Shown here in pieces: positions 1 to 8,814 of a DNA stretch of 42,909 bases. The stretch is from Gammaproteobacteria bacterium. GTDB taxonomy: Bacteria; Pseudomonadota; Gammaproteobacteria; JAJDYQ01. The notes beneath the pieces were generated by a model. The model was not told the origin of the DNA, made no database searches, and saw nothing but the letters and a program-made list of their open reading frames with translations. The DNA is taken from assembly GCA_028289815.1 (NCBI GenBank), contig JAPYNQ010000016.1, forward strand, positions 1 through 42,909. Direction: 5' to 3'. The position numbers and the translations under genes were made by a program. Numbering within the stretch: the first letter of the stretch is position 1; each line of letters starts with the position of its first letter.

Positions 1-778
1 TTCTTGTAATGCTTCCAATAATCAGTTTTCTTTCCATTAATTCTTTGACTGGCCAAATACCGATTAGGCTATTGGTTACAAACATCTCATCAAATTCCAA
101 TGCTTCATCAAGCATTATATCTTGAATAGACAGAGGTAGCTTTAAACGACGAGCAATAGCAATGACATGACGTCGCATGACCCCTTCCACACCACAATGC
201 CTTATTACTGGTGTAAAAAGTGTATTATTCCTGACAAAAAATACATTGCTGGTGACACACTCAATAATGCGTCCATCATTATCGAGCAGCAAACCCTCCT
301 GGATATCGTCATCATCCCACTCATAGCGTGCCAACACCTGTTCCAGACGATTCAAATGCTTGATCCCTGCCAACAAAGGTTGTGCCGCCAAACGAGTATT
401 ACATAGCCTCACTCGAATACCTGACTGACTAAAGCCAGAGTTACAGGAAGGTCCGTCTATCTTGATAACAATACGGGTAGGGATTATGGAACAGTCCGTT
501 TTATAGCCTCTGGAACCGCTGCCTCTTGTTATGATAATTTTGATAATTTGCCTATCACTCTTATCAATCAGGGAGTGAAACTCTGTTTCCAGAATTTTCC
601 CATCTGTAAAATCAATACCCAAGCGGTGACAGCCTCCCAGTAAACGCTCTACGTGATAATCCCATAAAATGGGTTTGCCATTGATTACTGAAATGGTTTC
701 AAATAATCCATCTCCATAAGCTGCTCCCCTATCCATAACGGATAGACAATCTGCTGCTTCACCATTAATCAATATCAT
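1..778 (-). CDS. pabC: Aminodeoxychorismate lyase PabC, 3' end cut off by the window edge
   Basis: A PLP-dependent fold-type IV enzyme that splits 4-amino-4-deoxychorismate into p-aminobenzoate and pyruvate for folate synthesis. Reading the minus strand from an ATG at 776-778 gives MILINGEAADCL and continues open to base 1 (about 259 residues). Family landmarks are DRGAAYGDGLFET near residues 17-29, the PLP-lysine segment AGIKHLNRLEQVLAR, an EC.TSNVFF block and SLIGIWPVKEL at the C-terminal side. Only the last few residues should be missing. The start overlaps the pabB stop (TAATG), so translation is coupled, consistent with PabB product being the PabC substrate. The branched-chain aminotransferase and D-alanine transaminase relatives share the fold, but the location behind pabB and the lysine segment favour PabC. 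Confidence 0.92.
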   Translation of the reverse strand, partial: MILINGEAADCLSVMDRGAAYGDGLFETISVINGKPILWDYHVERLLGGCHRLGIDFTDGKILETEFHSLIDKSDRQIIKIIITRGSGSRGYKTDCSIIPTRIVIKIDGPSCNSGFSQSGIRVRLCNTRLAAQPLLAGIKHLNRLEQVLARYEWDDDDIQEGLLLDNDGRIIECVTSNVFFVRNNTLFTPVIRHCGVEGVMRRHVIAIARRLKLPLSIQDIMLDEALEFDEMFVTNSLIGIWPVKELMERKLIIGSITR

Positions 779-2130
779 TACCATGATTGTCCCAGCGCGA
801 GCAACAAGCCGCGTACTTTCTGACGCGTTTCTTGCAGCTCCCAATGAGGAATTGAGTCAGCAACTATACCCGCTCCCGCCCTGAAATGTACTTCCCTGCC
901 ACGTTTGAAAAAAGTACGAATCAAAATATTCAAGTCCATACTGCCATCAAGATTAAGGTAGCCTGCCGAACCTGTATATGGACCACGACCCTGTTGCTCC
1001 AATTCAGCAATAATCTCCATACATCGCACTTTTGGGCATCCTGTAATTGTCCCTCCGGGAAACACCGCTTTCATGGCATCGACCGGCGATTTATCACTGT
1101 GCATAAGCCCTCTGATATTGGACACAATATGATGAACATGCTCATAAGACTCAAGCATCATAATTTCATTGGCAACTATGGAACCTGGTTCACATATTTT
1201 ACCCAAATCATTTCGCTCCAGATCAATGAGCATAATGTGTTCCGCACGTTCTTTGCGATCTGTTCGGAGCTCGTGTATCCATCGCCGATCTTTTTCGTCA
1301 TGCGTTCGTGGCCTTGTACCTGCTATAGGGCGTGTTTCAACCCAACCATTTCGAATACTTATCAGGCGCTCTGGTGATGAACTGATAATATCGCCCTGCT
1401 TATGGTGGATATAGCAGGAAAATGGTGCCGGATTGGAATATCGAAGCCGATTATAGATCGCTATTGAATCAACATCATGGCTTAAACGGGCCTGCCAGAA
1501 ACGCGAGAGGTTAACTTGAAACACATCTCCGGCGCGGATGTAATCAAGTATCCGCTCTACCCCGTCAATATATTTTTGCGGTTCTTCCTCATGAACATAC
1601 TCAAAATTCGGGATAAATTTATGTGATTCTTTGTCATCAAGGATTTCAAGCATCTCGGCAAGGTAAGAGTGGTACATAGTTTCTACCAAACAGATAGTTT
1701 CTGACTTCAGGTGATCAAGGATAATGGCAGCATGACAACGTGTTGCAAATGCAGTGGGATAGCTGTAAGAAAATACAGGTAAACTCAAAACCGGCTCAAT
1801 CTCATAGGCTGTCTCATAGCCAAGGTAAATAAACCAACCTCCATGAAACGGCAGATCTGAATCTGGTTGATGGTCGTCTGTTATCTTTTGACTCTGGAAC
1901 TCATTTTCAAGCGTCGCCAGAAAACCGTCTATGCCTTTCATCTCCACGGATTCAATATGATTGCCAGGCAGTGCCAGCAGAATGCTGAATCGCGCCTGGA
2001 CACTGCCATGTGATACGCTTTCAAGCAAATAAGGGAACTGGCTCGGATATCCGGCCTGAATCGCTACGAGGTCAGCCAGACCTGATCGTACTCCAATGCA
2101 ATAGACATCACTGTCTGTGAGTATGGTAAT
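778..2130 (-). CDS. pabB: Aminodeoxychorismate synthase component I PabB; non-canonical or uncertain start
   Basis: Chorismate-binding subunit that aminates chorismate to aminodeoxychorismate using ammonia from the PabA amidotransferase. Family motifs seen are the SSPERLISI, ETRPIAGTRPR, RAEHIMLIDLERNDLG, FPGGTITGCPK and YTGSAGYL blocks. The first usable conventional start is TTG at 2028 (LLESVSHGS), with no Shine-Dalgarno. The same frame is open upstream to the fabF TAG stop at 2134-2136, and the upstream residues (SGLADLVAIQAG, then YPSQFPYLLES) match the conserved N-terminus of gammaproteobacterial PabB. That extra stretch contains no ATG, GTG or TTG; ATT at 2128-2130 or ATA at 2122-2124 are the nearest candidates. 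I used ATT, giving about 450 residues, the usual PabB length. The function is certain, the start is not. Confidence 0.9.
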   Translation of the reverse strand: MTILTDSDVYCIGVRSGLADLVAIQAGYPSQFPYLLESVSHGSVQARFSILLALPGNHIESVEMKGIDGFLATLENEFQSQKITDDHQPDSDLPFHGGWFIYLGYETAYEIEPVLSLPVFSYSYPTAFATRCHAAIILDHLKSETICLVETMYHSYLAEMLEILDDKESHKFIPNFEYVHEEEPQKYIDGVERILDYIRAGDVFQVNLSRFWQARLSHDVDSIAIYNRLRYSNPAPFSCYIHHKQGDIISSSPERLISIRNGWVETRPIAGTRPRTHDEKDRRWIHELRTDRKERAEHIMLIDLERNDLGKICEPGSIVANEIMMLESYEHVHHIVSNIRGLMHSDKSPVDAMKAVFPGGTITGCPKVRCMEIIAELEQQGRGPYTGSAGYLNLDGSMDLNILIRTFFKRGREVHFRAGAGIVADSIPHWELQETRQKVRGLLLALGQSW

Positions 2131-2133
2131 AGG

Positions 2134-3375
2134 CTACCCAAGTCTGCGGAACGCAAGCGTCCCGTTAGTTCCACCAAAACCGAATGAATTGGAGAGAACC
2201 ACATTGATTTGCATTTCACGGGACTCATTCGGCACATAATCCAGATCACACTCAGGGTCGGGTGTATCATAGTTTATCGTTGGCGGGACCATTTGATCAC
2301 GAATAGCCAATACGCTGAATACTGCTTCGATCCCACCCGCAGCTCCCAATAAATGACCGGTCATTGATTTGGTTGAGCTCACTGCCGTTTTATAAGCATG
2401 ATCGCCCAATGCTTCTTTTATAGCCTGTGTTTCAGCCTTATCACCCGCAGGTGTTGATGTTCCATGTGCATTAATGTGGTTGACATCCTCCGGATTCACG
2501 CCTGCATGGCGCATGGCTATCTGCATACAGCGCTTTGCACCATCACCACTAGGCGACGGAGAAGTCATGTGATAGGCATCGGTGCTCATGCCAAATCCGG
2601 CAATCTCGGCATATATTTTCGCCCCTCTTTTCCTAGCATGCTGATATTCTTCCAATACGAGGATGCCGGCCCCATCGCCCAGTACAAAACCATCGCGATC
2701 TTTATCCCATGGGCGACTCGCTGCTTCAGGGTCGTCATTTCGCGTTGAAAGCGCACGAGCTGCTGCAAATCCACCTAATCCGGTGTATGTTGTTGCCATT
2801 TCTGCTCCACCCGCAATCATAACGTCGGCATCGCCATATTCGATCAAGCGGGCAGCATCGCCGATATTATGTGTCCCTGTCGTACAGGCTGTGACAATAG
2901 CAATGCTGGGACCCTTGAAGCCATATGCGATGGCCAAATTTCCAGAAATCATATTAATGATAGCAGCGGGCACAAAGAATGGAGAAATACGACGGGCTCC
3001 TTTATCCAGAAAAACCCGATAATTCGATTCGATTGTCTCGAGCCCTCCTATCCCCGCGCCAATAGCTACTCCAATACGCTCGGCGTTTTTTTCTGTTGTT
3101 TCAATACCCGAATCCCTGATCGCCTGCATGGCGGCAGCCATGCCATAGTGCATGAATACATCCATCTTCCTGGCATCTTTGGGTGCCAGGTATTCTGTAA
3201 TATCGAAATTCCCGACTGACCCTCCAAAGGTGACTGAGAATCCTGAAGTATCTATGCGCTCAATAGGTGTAATACCGCTTTTACCCGTAAGGATATTTTC
3301 CCAGGATTCTTTCACATTCAGGCCAACCGGAGTCACAGCTCCCAAGCCAGTAACTACCACGCGGCGCTTAAACAA
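2134..3375 (-). CDS. fabF: Beta-ketoacyl-ACP synthase II FabF
   Basis: Condensing enzyme of type II fatty acid synthesis, elongating acyl-ACP with malonyl-ACP in the cytoplasm. The protein is 413 residues, normal for FabF. The thiolase-fold Cys-His-His set is visible: Cys164 in [10 protein letters not shown], His304 in [11 protein letters not shown] and His341 in [15 protein letters not shown]. Translation starts at TTG ([25 protein letters not shown]) with a GAGAGGG ribosome site about five bases upstream; no ATG is available nearby. It lies downstream of acpP, as in most gammaproteobacteria, but the gap is unusually long (321 bases) and holds a palindromic repeat. Its TAG stop is in frame with pabB, which follows without a normal start codon. 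Confidence 0.97.
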   Translation of the reverse strand: MFKRRVVVTGLGAVTPVGLNVKESWENILTGKSGITPIERIDTSGFSVTFGGSVGNFDITEYLAPKDARKMDVFMHYGMAAAMQAIRDSGIETTEKNAERIGVAIGAGIGGLETIESNYRVFLDKGARRISPFFVPAAIINMISGNLAIAYGFKGPSIAIVTACTTGTHNIGDAARLIEYGDADVMIAGGAEMATTYTGLGGFAAARALSTRNDDPEAASRPWDKDRDGFVLGDGAGILVLEEYQHARKRGAKIYAEIAGFGMSTDAYHMTSPSPSGDGAKRCMQIAMRHAGVNPEDVNHINAHGTSTPAGDKAETQAIKEALGDHAYKTAVSSTKSMTGHLLGAAGGIEAVFSVLAIRDQMVPPTINYDTPDPECDLDYVPNESREMQINVVLSNSFGFGGTNGTLAFRRLG

Positions 3376-3407
3376 GACAACCCTCTCAAAAATCAGTTAT
3401 GACTTAA

Positions 3408-3613
3408 GGAAGCTCTGATTAAGCCAGAACCCCCTTGTGGTACGAACAAGTGGCTAAAAACATATCACCAAAATCAACGATCCAAAACTCAACAAAAATA
3501 AGTCATTGATTTTGAAAAGAAAACTCGAACTGCTGTCTCCCTTGCCTTGATAAGTTCAGGATGAACCCTATTGAAGTTCTCCCCAAGATGTTCCGATTAA
3601 CTCAGAAACTTCC
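3408..3613. repeat. Degenerate palindromic, MITE-like element between acpP and fabF
   Basis: The two edges are imperfect inverted repeats of roughly 34 bases. The left edge begins GGAAGCTCTGATTAA at 3408, and the right edge read on the minus strand begins GGAAGTTTCTGAGTTAA at 3613; similarity continues inward through (C/G)GAAC..CTTG.GG. The interior at 3545-3566 reads CCTTGATAAGTTCAGGATGA followed by AC. This resembles the widespread proteobacterial intergenic repeat CCTTCGACAAGCTCAGGATG(AAC). No open reading frame and no clear target duplication are visible. The rest of the 3376-3696 gap shows no gene. I infer a decayed non-autonomous mobile repeat; it could alternatively be a chance stem structure. 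Confidence 0.45.
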
Positions 3614-3696
3614 TCATAAAATACGGCGATAACAACATCTTTTGTATTGCCAATCCACACGACATAAATTGCTTAGTACCACACAGGCTATAGCTG

Positions 3697-3933
3697 CTAA
3701 CCAGTATTTGCCTTAATATACTCAACAGCCTGTTGTACAGTCGTTATATTCTCAGCCTCTTCGTCTGGAATCTCACACTCGAATTCTTCTTCAAGGGCCA
3801 TAACCAATTCCACTGTATCCAGCGAATCTGCGCCCAAGTCATCAACAAATGAAGCCTCAGGCTTTACCTGATCTTCGCCAACGCCGAGTTGTTCAACAAC
3901 AATCTTGGCAACACGCTCTTCAACGCTGCTCAT
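3697..3933 (-). CDS. acpP: Acyl carrier protein AcpP
   Basis: Small acidic carrier of growing acyl chains for fatty acid, phospholipid and lipid A synthesis. The protein is 78 residues, like E. coli ACP. The phosphopantetheine attachment site is Ser37 in the conserved [19 protein letters not shown] helix II motif, and the acidic helix bundle and C-terminal [10 protein letters not shown] are typical. The ATG is preceded by TAGGAGAGACC, a strong ribosome binding site, fitting its very high expected expression. It sits between fabG (upstream) and fabF (downstream), with long gaps on both sides, so it may also have its own promoter. Confidence 0.98.
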   Translation of the reverse strand: MSSVEERVAKIVVEQLGVGEDQVKPEASFVDDLGADSLDTVELVMALEEEFECEIPDEEAENITTVQQAVEYIKANTG

Positions 3934-4219
3934 TTTATGGTCTCTCCTAAGAATATTTGTGCGGCAAGCATTCTAATGAAAATAACGCCGCACTACCATA
4001 GCCACTAATTATTTTTTTAAGTATGCCCTGAACAAGTCCGTATTTGGCTTCACCGAAGCCTGAAAAATCACAGATTCACAGATCTTTATTTATTTTTTGA
4101 AAATCAATCACTTAATTTTACTTTCTAAGTAAAAACACGAAAGTGTCTCAACACTACTATTAGTTTTGATTTAATCAGAATCTTCAACCGCTCTAACTAT
4201 TTGTGCGACCGGATTATGG
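3934..4219 (-). promoter_or_regulatory. A/T-rich leader region upstream of acpP with two hairpins
   Basis: This 286-base gap between fabG and acpP carries no gene. A perfect 6-bp stem with a 3-base loop (GGCTTC ACC GAAGCC) lies at 4046-4060. A 7-bp A/T stem, TTTTACT paired with AGTAAAA, lies at about 4117-4134. The sequence is very A/T-rich (for example the T/A runs at 4011-4020 and 4086-4100), as expected of a promoter region. A separate acpP promoter is known in E. coli; here I cannot identify convincing -35/-10 hexamers, so a promoter inside this gap is an inference. Confidence 0.35.
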
Positions 4220-4963
4220 CTAACCCATGTACATGCCGCCATTTATGTGCAATGTTTCACCAGTGATGTAGCCTGCCTCAGGACCAGCGAGGAAAAGCAC
4301 AGCATTAGCTATATCCTGTACAGATCCGAACCGCTGTAACGGTATCTGATTGACCAGCAATTCCCGTTGCTCATCACCGAGCTTGCGAGTCATATCCGTA
4401 TCAATAAAGCCTGGGGCAATCGTATTGACAGTAATACCCCGAGGACCCACTTCACGAGCAAGTGATCTACTAAAACCCATTATGCCCGCCTTGGCTGAAG
4501 CATAGTTAGTCTGTCCTGCATTACCCACGGCACCAACAACAGATGCGATGCTGATGATGCGCCCTTTTCTGAGCTTCATCATGCCGTAGAGCACCAATTT
4601 GGAAAGCCGATATACCGATGTAAGATTAGTCGTAATTACACTCTCCCATTCCTCGTCTTTCATGCGGACGAGCAGATTATCGCATGTTATACCTGCATTG
4701 TTCACCAAAATTGATATGGTTCCATATTGATCGTCTGTTTCTGCAATCAAAGCACTCACTGCCTCAGCATCATTGACATCAAGCACACGGCCTGCTCCTT
4801 TGATGTCCATCTCCGCGAAGCCAGCTGTAATACTGGCGGCCCCGTCGTCTGATGTCGCAGTTCCGACCACTGTTGCACCCGCACGACCTAATGCCAGCGC
4901 AATAGCCTGACCTATTCCCCTGCTGGTTCCGGTAACAAGCGCAACTTCTCCTTCAATATCCAT
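4220..4963 (-). CDS. fabG: 3-oxoacyl-ACP reductase FabG
   Basis: NADPH-dependent short-chain dehydrogenase that reduces beta-ketoacyl-ACP to beta-hydroxyacyl-ACP. The protein is 247 residues, typical. It has the Rossmann glycine motif TGTSRGIGQAIA near residues 11-22, the NNAGIT motif near 88-93, and the catalytic Ser141 (SIASVVG), Tyr154 and Lys158 (NYASAKAG). The C-terminus ends in ITGETLHINGGMYMG, characteristic of FabG rather than other SDRs. ATG start with an AGGAAGG-like site just upstream. It follows fabD by only 19 bases, so the two are cotranscribed. Position inside the fab cluster makes FabG assignment secure. Confidence 0.97.
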   Translation of the reverse strand: MDIEGEVALVTGTSRGIGQAIALALGRAGATVVGTATSDDGAASITAGFAEMDIKGAGRVLDVNDAEAVSALIAETDDQYGTISILVNNAGITCDNLLVRMKDEEWESVITTNLTSVYRLSKLVLYGMMKLRKGRIISIASVVGAVGNAGQTNYASAKAGIMGFSRSLAREVGPRGITVNTIAPGFIDTDMTRKLGDEQRELLVNQIPLQRFGSVQDIANAVLFLAGPEAGYITGETLHINGGMYMG

Positions 4964-4982
4964 AAAACCTTCCTAGTAAAGC

Positions 4983-5918
4983 TCAAACCGTAACCTCTGC
5001 AAGCACTTTTTCCAAACTTGCCGGATCATATACAGCCAGACTGTTAAGTGATCTGTCGATACGTTTATTAAGACCGGCCAATACCCGACCCGGCCCCATC
5101 TCAATAATATGAGTAATACCACTATCGACAATGGCCTTTACAGTATCGGCCCAAAGTACCGGACAATATAGCTGCTTGATCAATACCTGATTGATCTCGC
5201 TGGCTGTAGCACAAGAACTGGCTGAAACATTATGCAGGACTGGAATCAGTGGCTTGGAAAAAAGTACACTTTTCATATAGTCACCAAGGGATTTTGCAGC
5301 GGACTTCATCAAATTGCAGTGCGAGGGAACGCTGACTGCCAGCTTTAAAGCTCGCCTCGCTCCGATTTCCTTAGCTCTGATAATGGCGCGGTCAATCGCC
5401 TCGGCGTTTCCGGCAATAACCACCTGCCCCGGCGCATTGTAATTCACAGCCTGTGCAATCTGATCTTCTGCGACATCAGCACAAATCCGGCGGACAGCAG
5501 CATCCTCCAACCCCAGTATGGCTGCCATAGCACCCGCATCACTCGGCACAGCCGACTGCATAAGCCGACCACGTTCCGCGACCAGCTTAACTGCCTGCGT
5601 AAACTCTAGTGCTCCAGCACAACATAGAGCTGTGTATTCGCCCAGACTGTGCCCCGCCATGATTTCGGCACTTGTTCCACCTGCCTCATTCCAGACACGC
5701 CAGCATGCCACTCCGCTGACCAGCATAGCCGGCTGCGTATTGTCAGTCTGATTTAAGTCAGGTTCAGGACCGCTGGAAATTAACGACCAAAGATCGAATC
5801 CAAGTGACTCAGAAGCCTCATCGAATGTGTCTTTCACAGCCTCACTGGATTGATAAAACTCTCTCATCATGCCCACTGATTGCGAACCCTGACCAGGAAA
5901 AACAAATGCTATTTTCAT
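4983..5918 (-). CDS. fabD: Malonyl-CoA:ACP transacylase FabD
   Basis: Transfers malonyl from CoA to ACP, supplying the extender for FabH and FabF. The start used is the ATG giving MKIAFVFPGQGSQ, the standard FabD N-terminus; an in-frame TTG three codons earlier is less likely. That gives 311 residues, normal for the family. The nucleophile is Ser91 in AGHSLGEYTAL, the catalytic histidine is about His200 (SVPSHCNLM), and the C-terminal IIEMGPGRVLAGL block is present. It lies between fabH and fabG with short gaps in the usual gammaproteobacterial order. Confidence 0.97.
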   Translation of the reverse strand: MKIAFVFPGQGSQSVGMMREFYQSSEAVKDTFDEASESLGFDLWSLISSGPEPDLNQTDNTQPAMLVSGVACWRVWNEAGGTSAEIMAGHSLGEYTALCCAGALEFTQAVKLVAERGRLMQSAVPSDAGAMAAILGLEDAAVRRICADVAEDQIAQAVNYNAPGQVVIAGNAEAIDRAIIRAKEIGARRALKLAVSVPSHCNLMKSAAKSLGDYMKSVLFSKPLIPVLHNVSASSCATASEINQVLIKQLYCPVLWADTVKAIVDSGITHIIEMGPGRVLAGLNKRIDRSLNSLAVYDPASLEKVLAEVTV

Positions 5919-5952
5919 AATTATCAATTATTAATGAAATTTTCTTCAAAAT

Positions 5953-6918
5953 TTACATTTTTAATAATGCCGAACCCCAAGTAAATCCTCCGCCAAACGC
6001 TTCCATTAAAACAATCTGCCCTTCTTTTATTCTGCCGTCTCTGACAGCAACATCAAATGCAAGCGGAATTGATGCCGCCGACGTGTTTCCATGCTCACCG
6101 ACAGTAAGCACAACATTGTCCATGCTTATTTCCAGCTTTTTTGCCGTTGCCGATATGATCCGGGTATTGGCCTGATGCGGAACAAGCCAGTCAATATCTG
6201 ATTTGGCCCTGTTACTGTGTTCAAGCGTTTCATCGACGATACGTCCCAGCGTTTGCACCGCCATTTTAAAGACCTCACTACCTTGCATTTTGATAAAGGG
6301 GTCGCGGCCAAGTGCTTCACTATGACGAGCGATACTAGGTGATACATGCAGCAATTCCTCATAAGCACCATCTGCATGCATGTGTGTGGAGTAGATACCC
6401 GGTTTGTCTGATGCCTTTAATACGACAGCACCGGCACCATCTCCAAACAGAATACAGGTACCCCTGTCCGTCCAGTCAATAATTCTTGACATGACTTCGG
6501 CACCAATAACCAGAGCACACTGCGCTGCTCCAGAGCGGATGAAGTTATTTGCGGTACCAAGCGCATAGATGAAGCCTGAACAGGCTGCCTGAATATCAAA
6601 TGCTGCACAACCATGAATATCCAGTCGAGCCTGCACAAGGCAAGCTGTACTTGGAAAAATTTTATCAGGGGTCGTGGTGGCAAGCACGACCAGATCGATA
6701 TCATTGGAACCAACTTTTGCGGCCTGCATAGCCGAACGGGCAGCAATGACGGCCATATCGCTGGTTGTTTCATTATCTCCGGCAATATGGCGTCCACGAA
6801 TACCGGTCCTTTCCTGAATCCACTGATCAGAGGTTTGCACCATCCTCTCAAGATCGGCATTTGTCAGTATTTTCTCAGGCAGATAGCTTCCGGTACCTGC
6901 GATACATGCGTGAGTCAC
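5953..6918 (-). CDS. fabH: Beta-ketoacyl-ACP synthase III FabH
   Basis: Starts each fatty acid by condensing acetyl-CoA with malonyl-ACP. The protein is 321 residues with the KAS III catalytic set Cys113 ([12 protein letters not shown]), His248 (VPHQANTRI) and Asn278 ([10 protein letters not shown]). The substrate-site GDGAGAVVL motif and the C-terminal [13 protein letters not shown] are also typical. The start is GTG, preceded by a strong GGGGGAAGC ribosome site; the ATG codons inside the reading frame lie too far downstream to be the start. It is 33 bases downstream of plsX, the usual pairing of the phospholipid and fatty acid entry steps. Confidence 0.97.
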   Translation of the reverse strand: MTHACIAGTGSYLPEKILTNADLERMVQTSDQWIQERTGIRGRHIAGDNETTSDMAVIAARSAMQAAKVGSNDIDLVVLATTTPDKIFPSTACLVQARLDIHGCAAFDIQAACSGFIYALGTANNFIRSGAAQCALVIGAEVMSRIIDWTDRGTCILFGDGAGAVVLKASDKPGIYSTHMHADGAYEELLHVSPSIARHSEALGRDPFIKMQGSEVFKMAVQTLGRIVDETLEHSNRAKSDIDWLVPHQANTRIISATAKKLEISMDNVVLTVGEHGNTSAASIPLAFDVAVRDGRIKEGQIVLMEAFGGGFTWGSALLKM

Positions 6919-6951
6919 GCTTCCCCCGTCTCCAGCAACACTATAAAAAAG

Positions 6952-7974
6952 TCACCGGTCTTTCGATAATACTTTCTCAAGCTTGGAACTGACTGCCTGA
7001 GGTACCTGCTTTTCGACTTCGCGAACTGCAATATCTATGGCATTCGCAAAAGCGGGAGCATCGGCACTGCCGTGACTTTTGATCACGATACCCCTGAGCC
7101 CGAGCAAAGACGCACCATTATAGCGTCCGGGATCAAAAGCCTTCTTAAATGATTTTAATACCGGCAATGCCAAAAGGGCCGCAGTGCGGGTAAATATACT
7201 CTGTTCAAATGCCTCTTTCAAAGTTGTAGTCACCAGCTTGGCAACCCCTTCACTGCTTTTCAAAGCGATATTGCCAACAAAACCATCACAAACAATAACG
7301 TCAAAATCACCAAGAAAAATATCATCACCCTCCGCAAAGCCAGCATAATTGAGGTCGGTTTCAGTCAGTAACCGCGCTGCCTCTCTGACCTGTTCATTAC
7401 CTTTAATGTCTTCTTCGCCGATATTCAGCAAAGCAACAGAAGGGGCTTTAATGTTTTCCACAGCACAAGCGAGTTCTGAACCCATAATGGCAAAACCCCT
7501 CAAATGCTCGGCGCTAGAATCAACATTTGCTCCAAGATCAAGCATATAAGTGTGCCCACTCGCTGAAGGCAAACGGGAAATAATTGCCGGGCGGTCAATG
7601 CCCGGCAACATTTTCAGGACAAAGCGTGAGATGGCCATGAGTGCGCCGGTATTACCCGCGCTCACACATGCGTCGGCTATGCCCTCATCGACAAGATTAA
7701 CTGAGACACGCATGGAGGAATCTTTTTTCTTGCGAAGTGCGAGGACCGGAGACTCATCCATTGTTACAATCTCGTTCGCAGGATACATGGTCATTCTGTC
7801 ATTTAACTCCACGGAATATTTTTTCAGTGTTGCTGCCAGCACTTCTTCCTGACCCACAAGGATAACGTGCAGTCGCTCGCATTTGTTTAGCGCTTTCAAT
7901 GCAGCCGGCAAAACCACATCCGGACCTGTATCACCTCCCATGGTATCCAGCGCTACTGTTATTCGATCAGACAT
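6952..7974 (-). CDS. plsX: Phosphate acyltransferase PlsX
   Basis: Makes acyl-phosphate from acyl-ACP, the donor used by PlsY for the first acylation of glycerol-3-phosphate. The protein has 340 residues. Landmarks include the N-terminal VALDTMGGDTGPDVVLPAAL, the SAGNTGALM motif, the MLDLGANVDSS stretch, a C-terminal GASLLGLRGIVIKSHGS segment and the final amphipathic helix region. ATG start. It lies between rpmF and fabH, as in E. coli. A terminator-like hairpin sits just upstream of its start, so its expression may be uncoupled from rpmF. Confidence 0.97.
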   Translation of the reverse strand: MSDRITVALDTMGGDTGPDVVLPAALKALNKCERLHVILVGQEEVLAATLKKYSVELNDRMTMYPANEIVTMDESPVLALRKKKDSSMRVSVNLVDEGIADACVSAGNTGALMAISRFVLKMLPGIDRPAIISRLPSASGHTYMLDLGANVDSSAEHLRGFAIMGSELACAVENIKAPSVALLNIGEEDIKGNEQVREAARLLTETDLNYAGFAEGDDIFLGDFDVIVCDGFVGNIALKSSEGVAKLVTTTLKEAFEQSIFTRTAALLALPVLKSFKKAFDPGRYNGASLLGLRGIVIKSHGSADAPAFANAIDIAVREVEKQVPQAVSSKLEKVLSKDR

Positions 7975-7986
7975 GATGTATGTCCT

Positions 7987-8029
7987 GAAAACAAAATTGC
8001 CCGAGCCGTATCAATGCAGACTCGGGCAA
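7987..8029 (-). terminator. Intrinsic terminator or attenuator between rpmF and plsX
   Basis: On the minus strand TTGCCCGAG and CTCGGGCAA form a perfect 9-bp stem (8021-8029 with 7997-8005) around a 15-base loop. They are followed directly by TTTTGTTTTC (7987-7996). This is the classic rho-independent form, with a GC-rich stem and a U-run. It lies after the rpmF stop and 13 bases before the plsX ATG. It should reduce read-through from yceD-rpmF into the fab genes; partial read-through would make it an attenuator. Confidence 0.8.
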
Positions 8030-8061
8030 ATCTGATGATTGGTAATGTTGACAAGTAAAAC

Positions 8062-8259
8062 CTATTCTTCGTCTTCGTCGTCAATCATCTTTGGTTTGAT
8101 AAACTGCTTGCCTCGATAGTATCCTCCCGCACTAACATGATGACGCATATGAGTTTCACCGCTGCCATGATCAACCGACAGAGCCGCCCCATCCAGATTG
8201 TCGTGTGCACGGCGCATATCGCGCCTAGAACGGGTTTTACGATTTTGTTGCACAGCCAT
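8062..8259 (-). CDS. rpmF: 50S ribosomal protein L32
   Basis: Small basic protein of the large ribosomal subunit. The protein is 65 residues, beginning [20 protein letters not shown] and containing [17 protein letters not shown] and GYYRGKQ, all close to proteobacterial L32. It lacks the zinc-binding cysteine pairs seen in some L32 forms, as usual in this clade. The C-terminus carries an acidic DDEDEE tail, a few residues longer than E. coli L32. It follows yceD by about 50 bases and precedes plsX, the conserved yceD-rpmF-plsX order. Confidence 0.97.
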   Translation of the reverse strand: MAVQQNRKTRSRRDMRRAHDNLDGAALSVDHGSGETHMRHHVSAGGYYRGKQFIKPKMIDDEDEE

Positions 8260-8310
8260 TTTCTATCTCCGACGCTAAAACAAGGTTACCAGCACCAGCA
8301 GTCACCTGAC

Positions 8311-8814
8311 TTATACCCTCAACTTTCTCAGTACAGCAAATGGATTTTCCTGCCGAATACTTGCCAATCCATCAATATTTCCCTGCATGACCGGCGGTTC
8401 ACAGCTATCATGCATAGCGACAGAAGGCAGCTCCAGTAACAACTCATCTTCAACCAGATCAATAATGTTGACCTGTTCATCGTCAACCACCAAAGGCTCA
8501 AAAAAATCCGGTAATTGATTCGCCTGCGCTACAGTGGCTACCATACAAAGCGAAACTTTGCTATCAAGCCTGACTGTCACTGGTTCCAGACAGCGCTGAC
8601 ATATCGTCACCACGCTGGCAGCGACAGCTCCGGTGACCAGAACCCTGCCCTGCCCATCCCGGTTGAACTCCAAGTCAACACTGATACCGCCTCGGCAATC
8701 GCTAACCAATTTAAGCAAGCGCTCACACAAACGATAATCAAGCTCGCCTTGTATGCTGTGCGCAAAATCAGTAAATCTGCGCACAGCAATAAATTTTGGC
8801 GGGACCACCGACAT
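8311..8814 (-). CDS. yceD: YceD family protein (DUF177), 23S rRNA accumulation factor
   Basis: DUF177 proteins are needed for normal 23S rRNA accumulation in E. coli and plants and are nearly always encoded beside rpmF. The recognisable parts are the CQRCLEPV motif in the middle, the acidic NIIDLVEDELLLELPSVAMHD segment and the NPFAVLRKLRV C-terminus, matching E. coli YceD (NPFAVLASLKRK). I chose the ATG at 8814 (MSVVPPKFIAVRRF), which gives 167 residues and aligns with the family N-terminus. The frame is open to an ATG at 8874, which would add 20 residues with no family counterpart. Neither start has a strong ribosome site. First gene of the cluster on this strand. Confidence 0.93.
   Translation of the reverse strand: MSVVPPKFIAVRRFTDFAHSIQGELDYRLCERLLKLVSDCRGGISVDLEFNRDGQGRVLVTGAVAASVVTICQRCLEPVTVRLDSKVSLCMVATVAQANQLPDFFEPLVVDDEQVNIIDLVEDELLLELPSVAMHDSCEPPVMQGNIDGLASIRQENPFAVLRKLRV

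Noticed and set aside
886-1377. Plus-strand 163-codon frame opposite pabB
   Set aside because: It has no recognisable domain and lies fully antisense to a clearly conserved enzyme gene.
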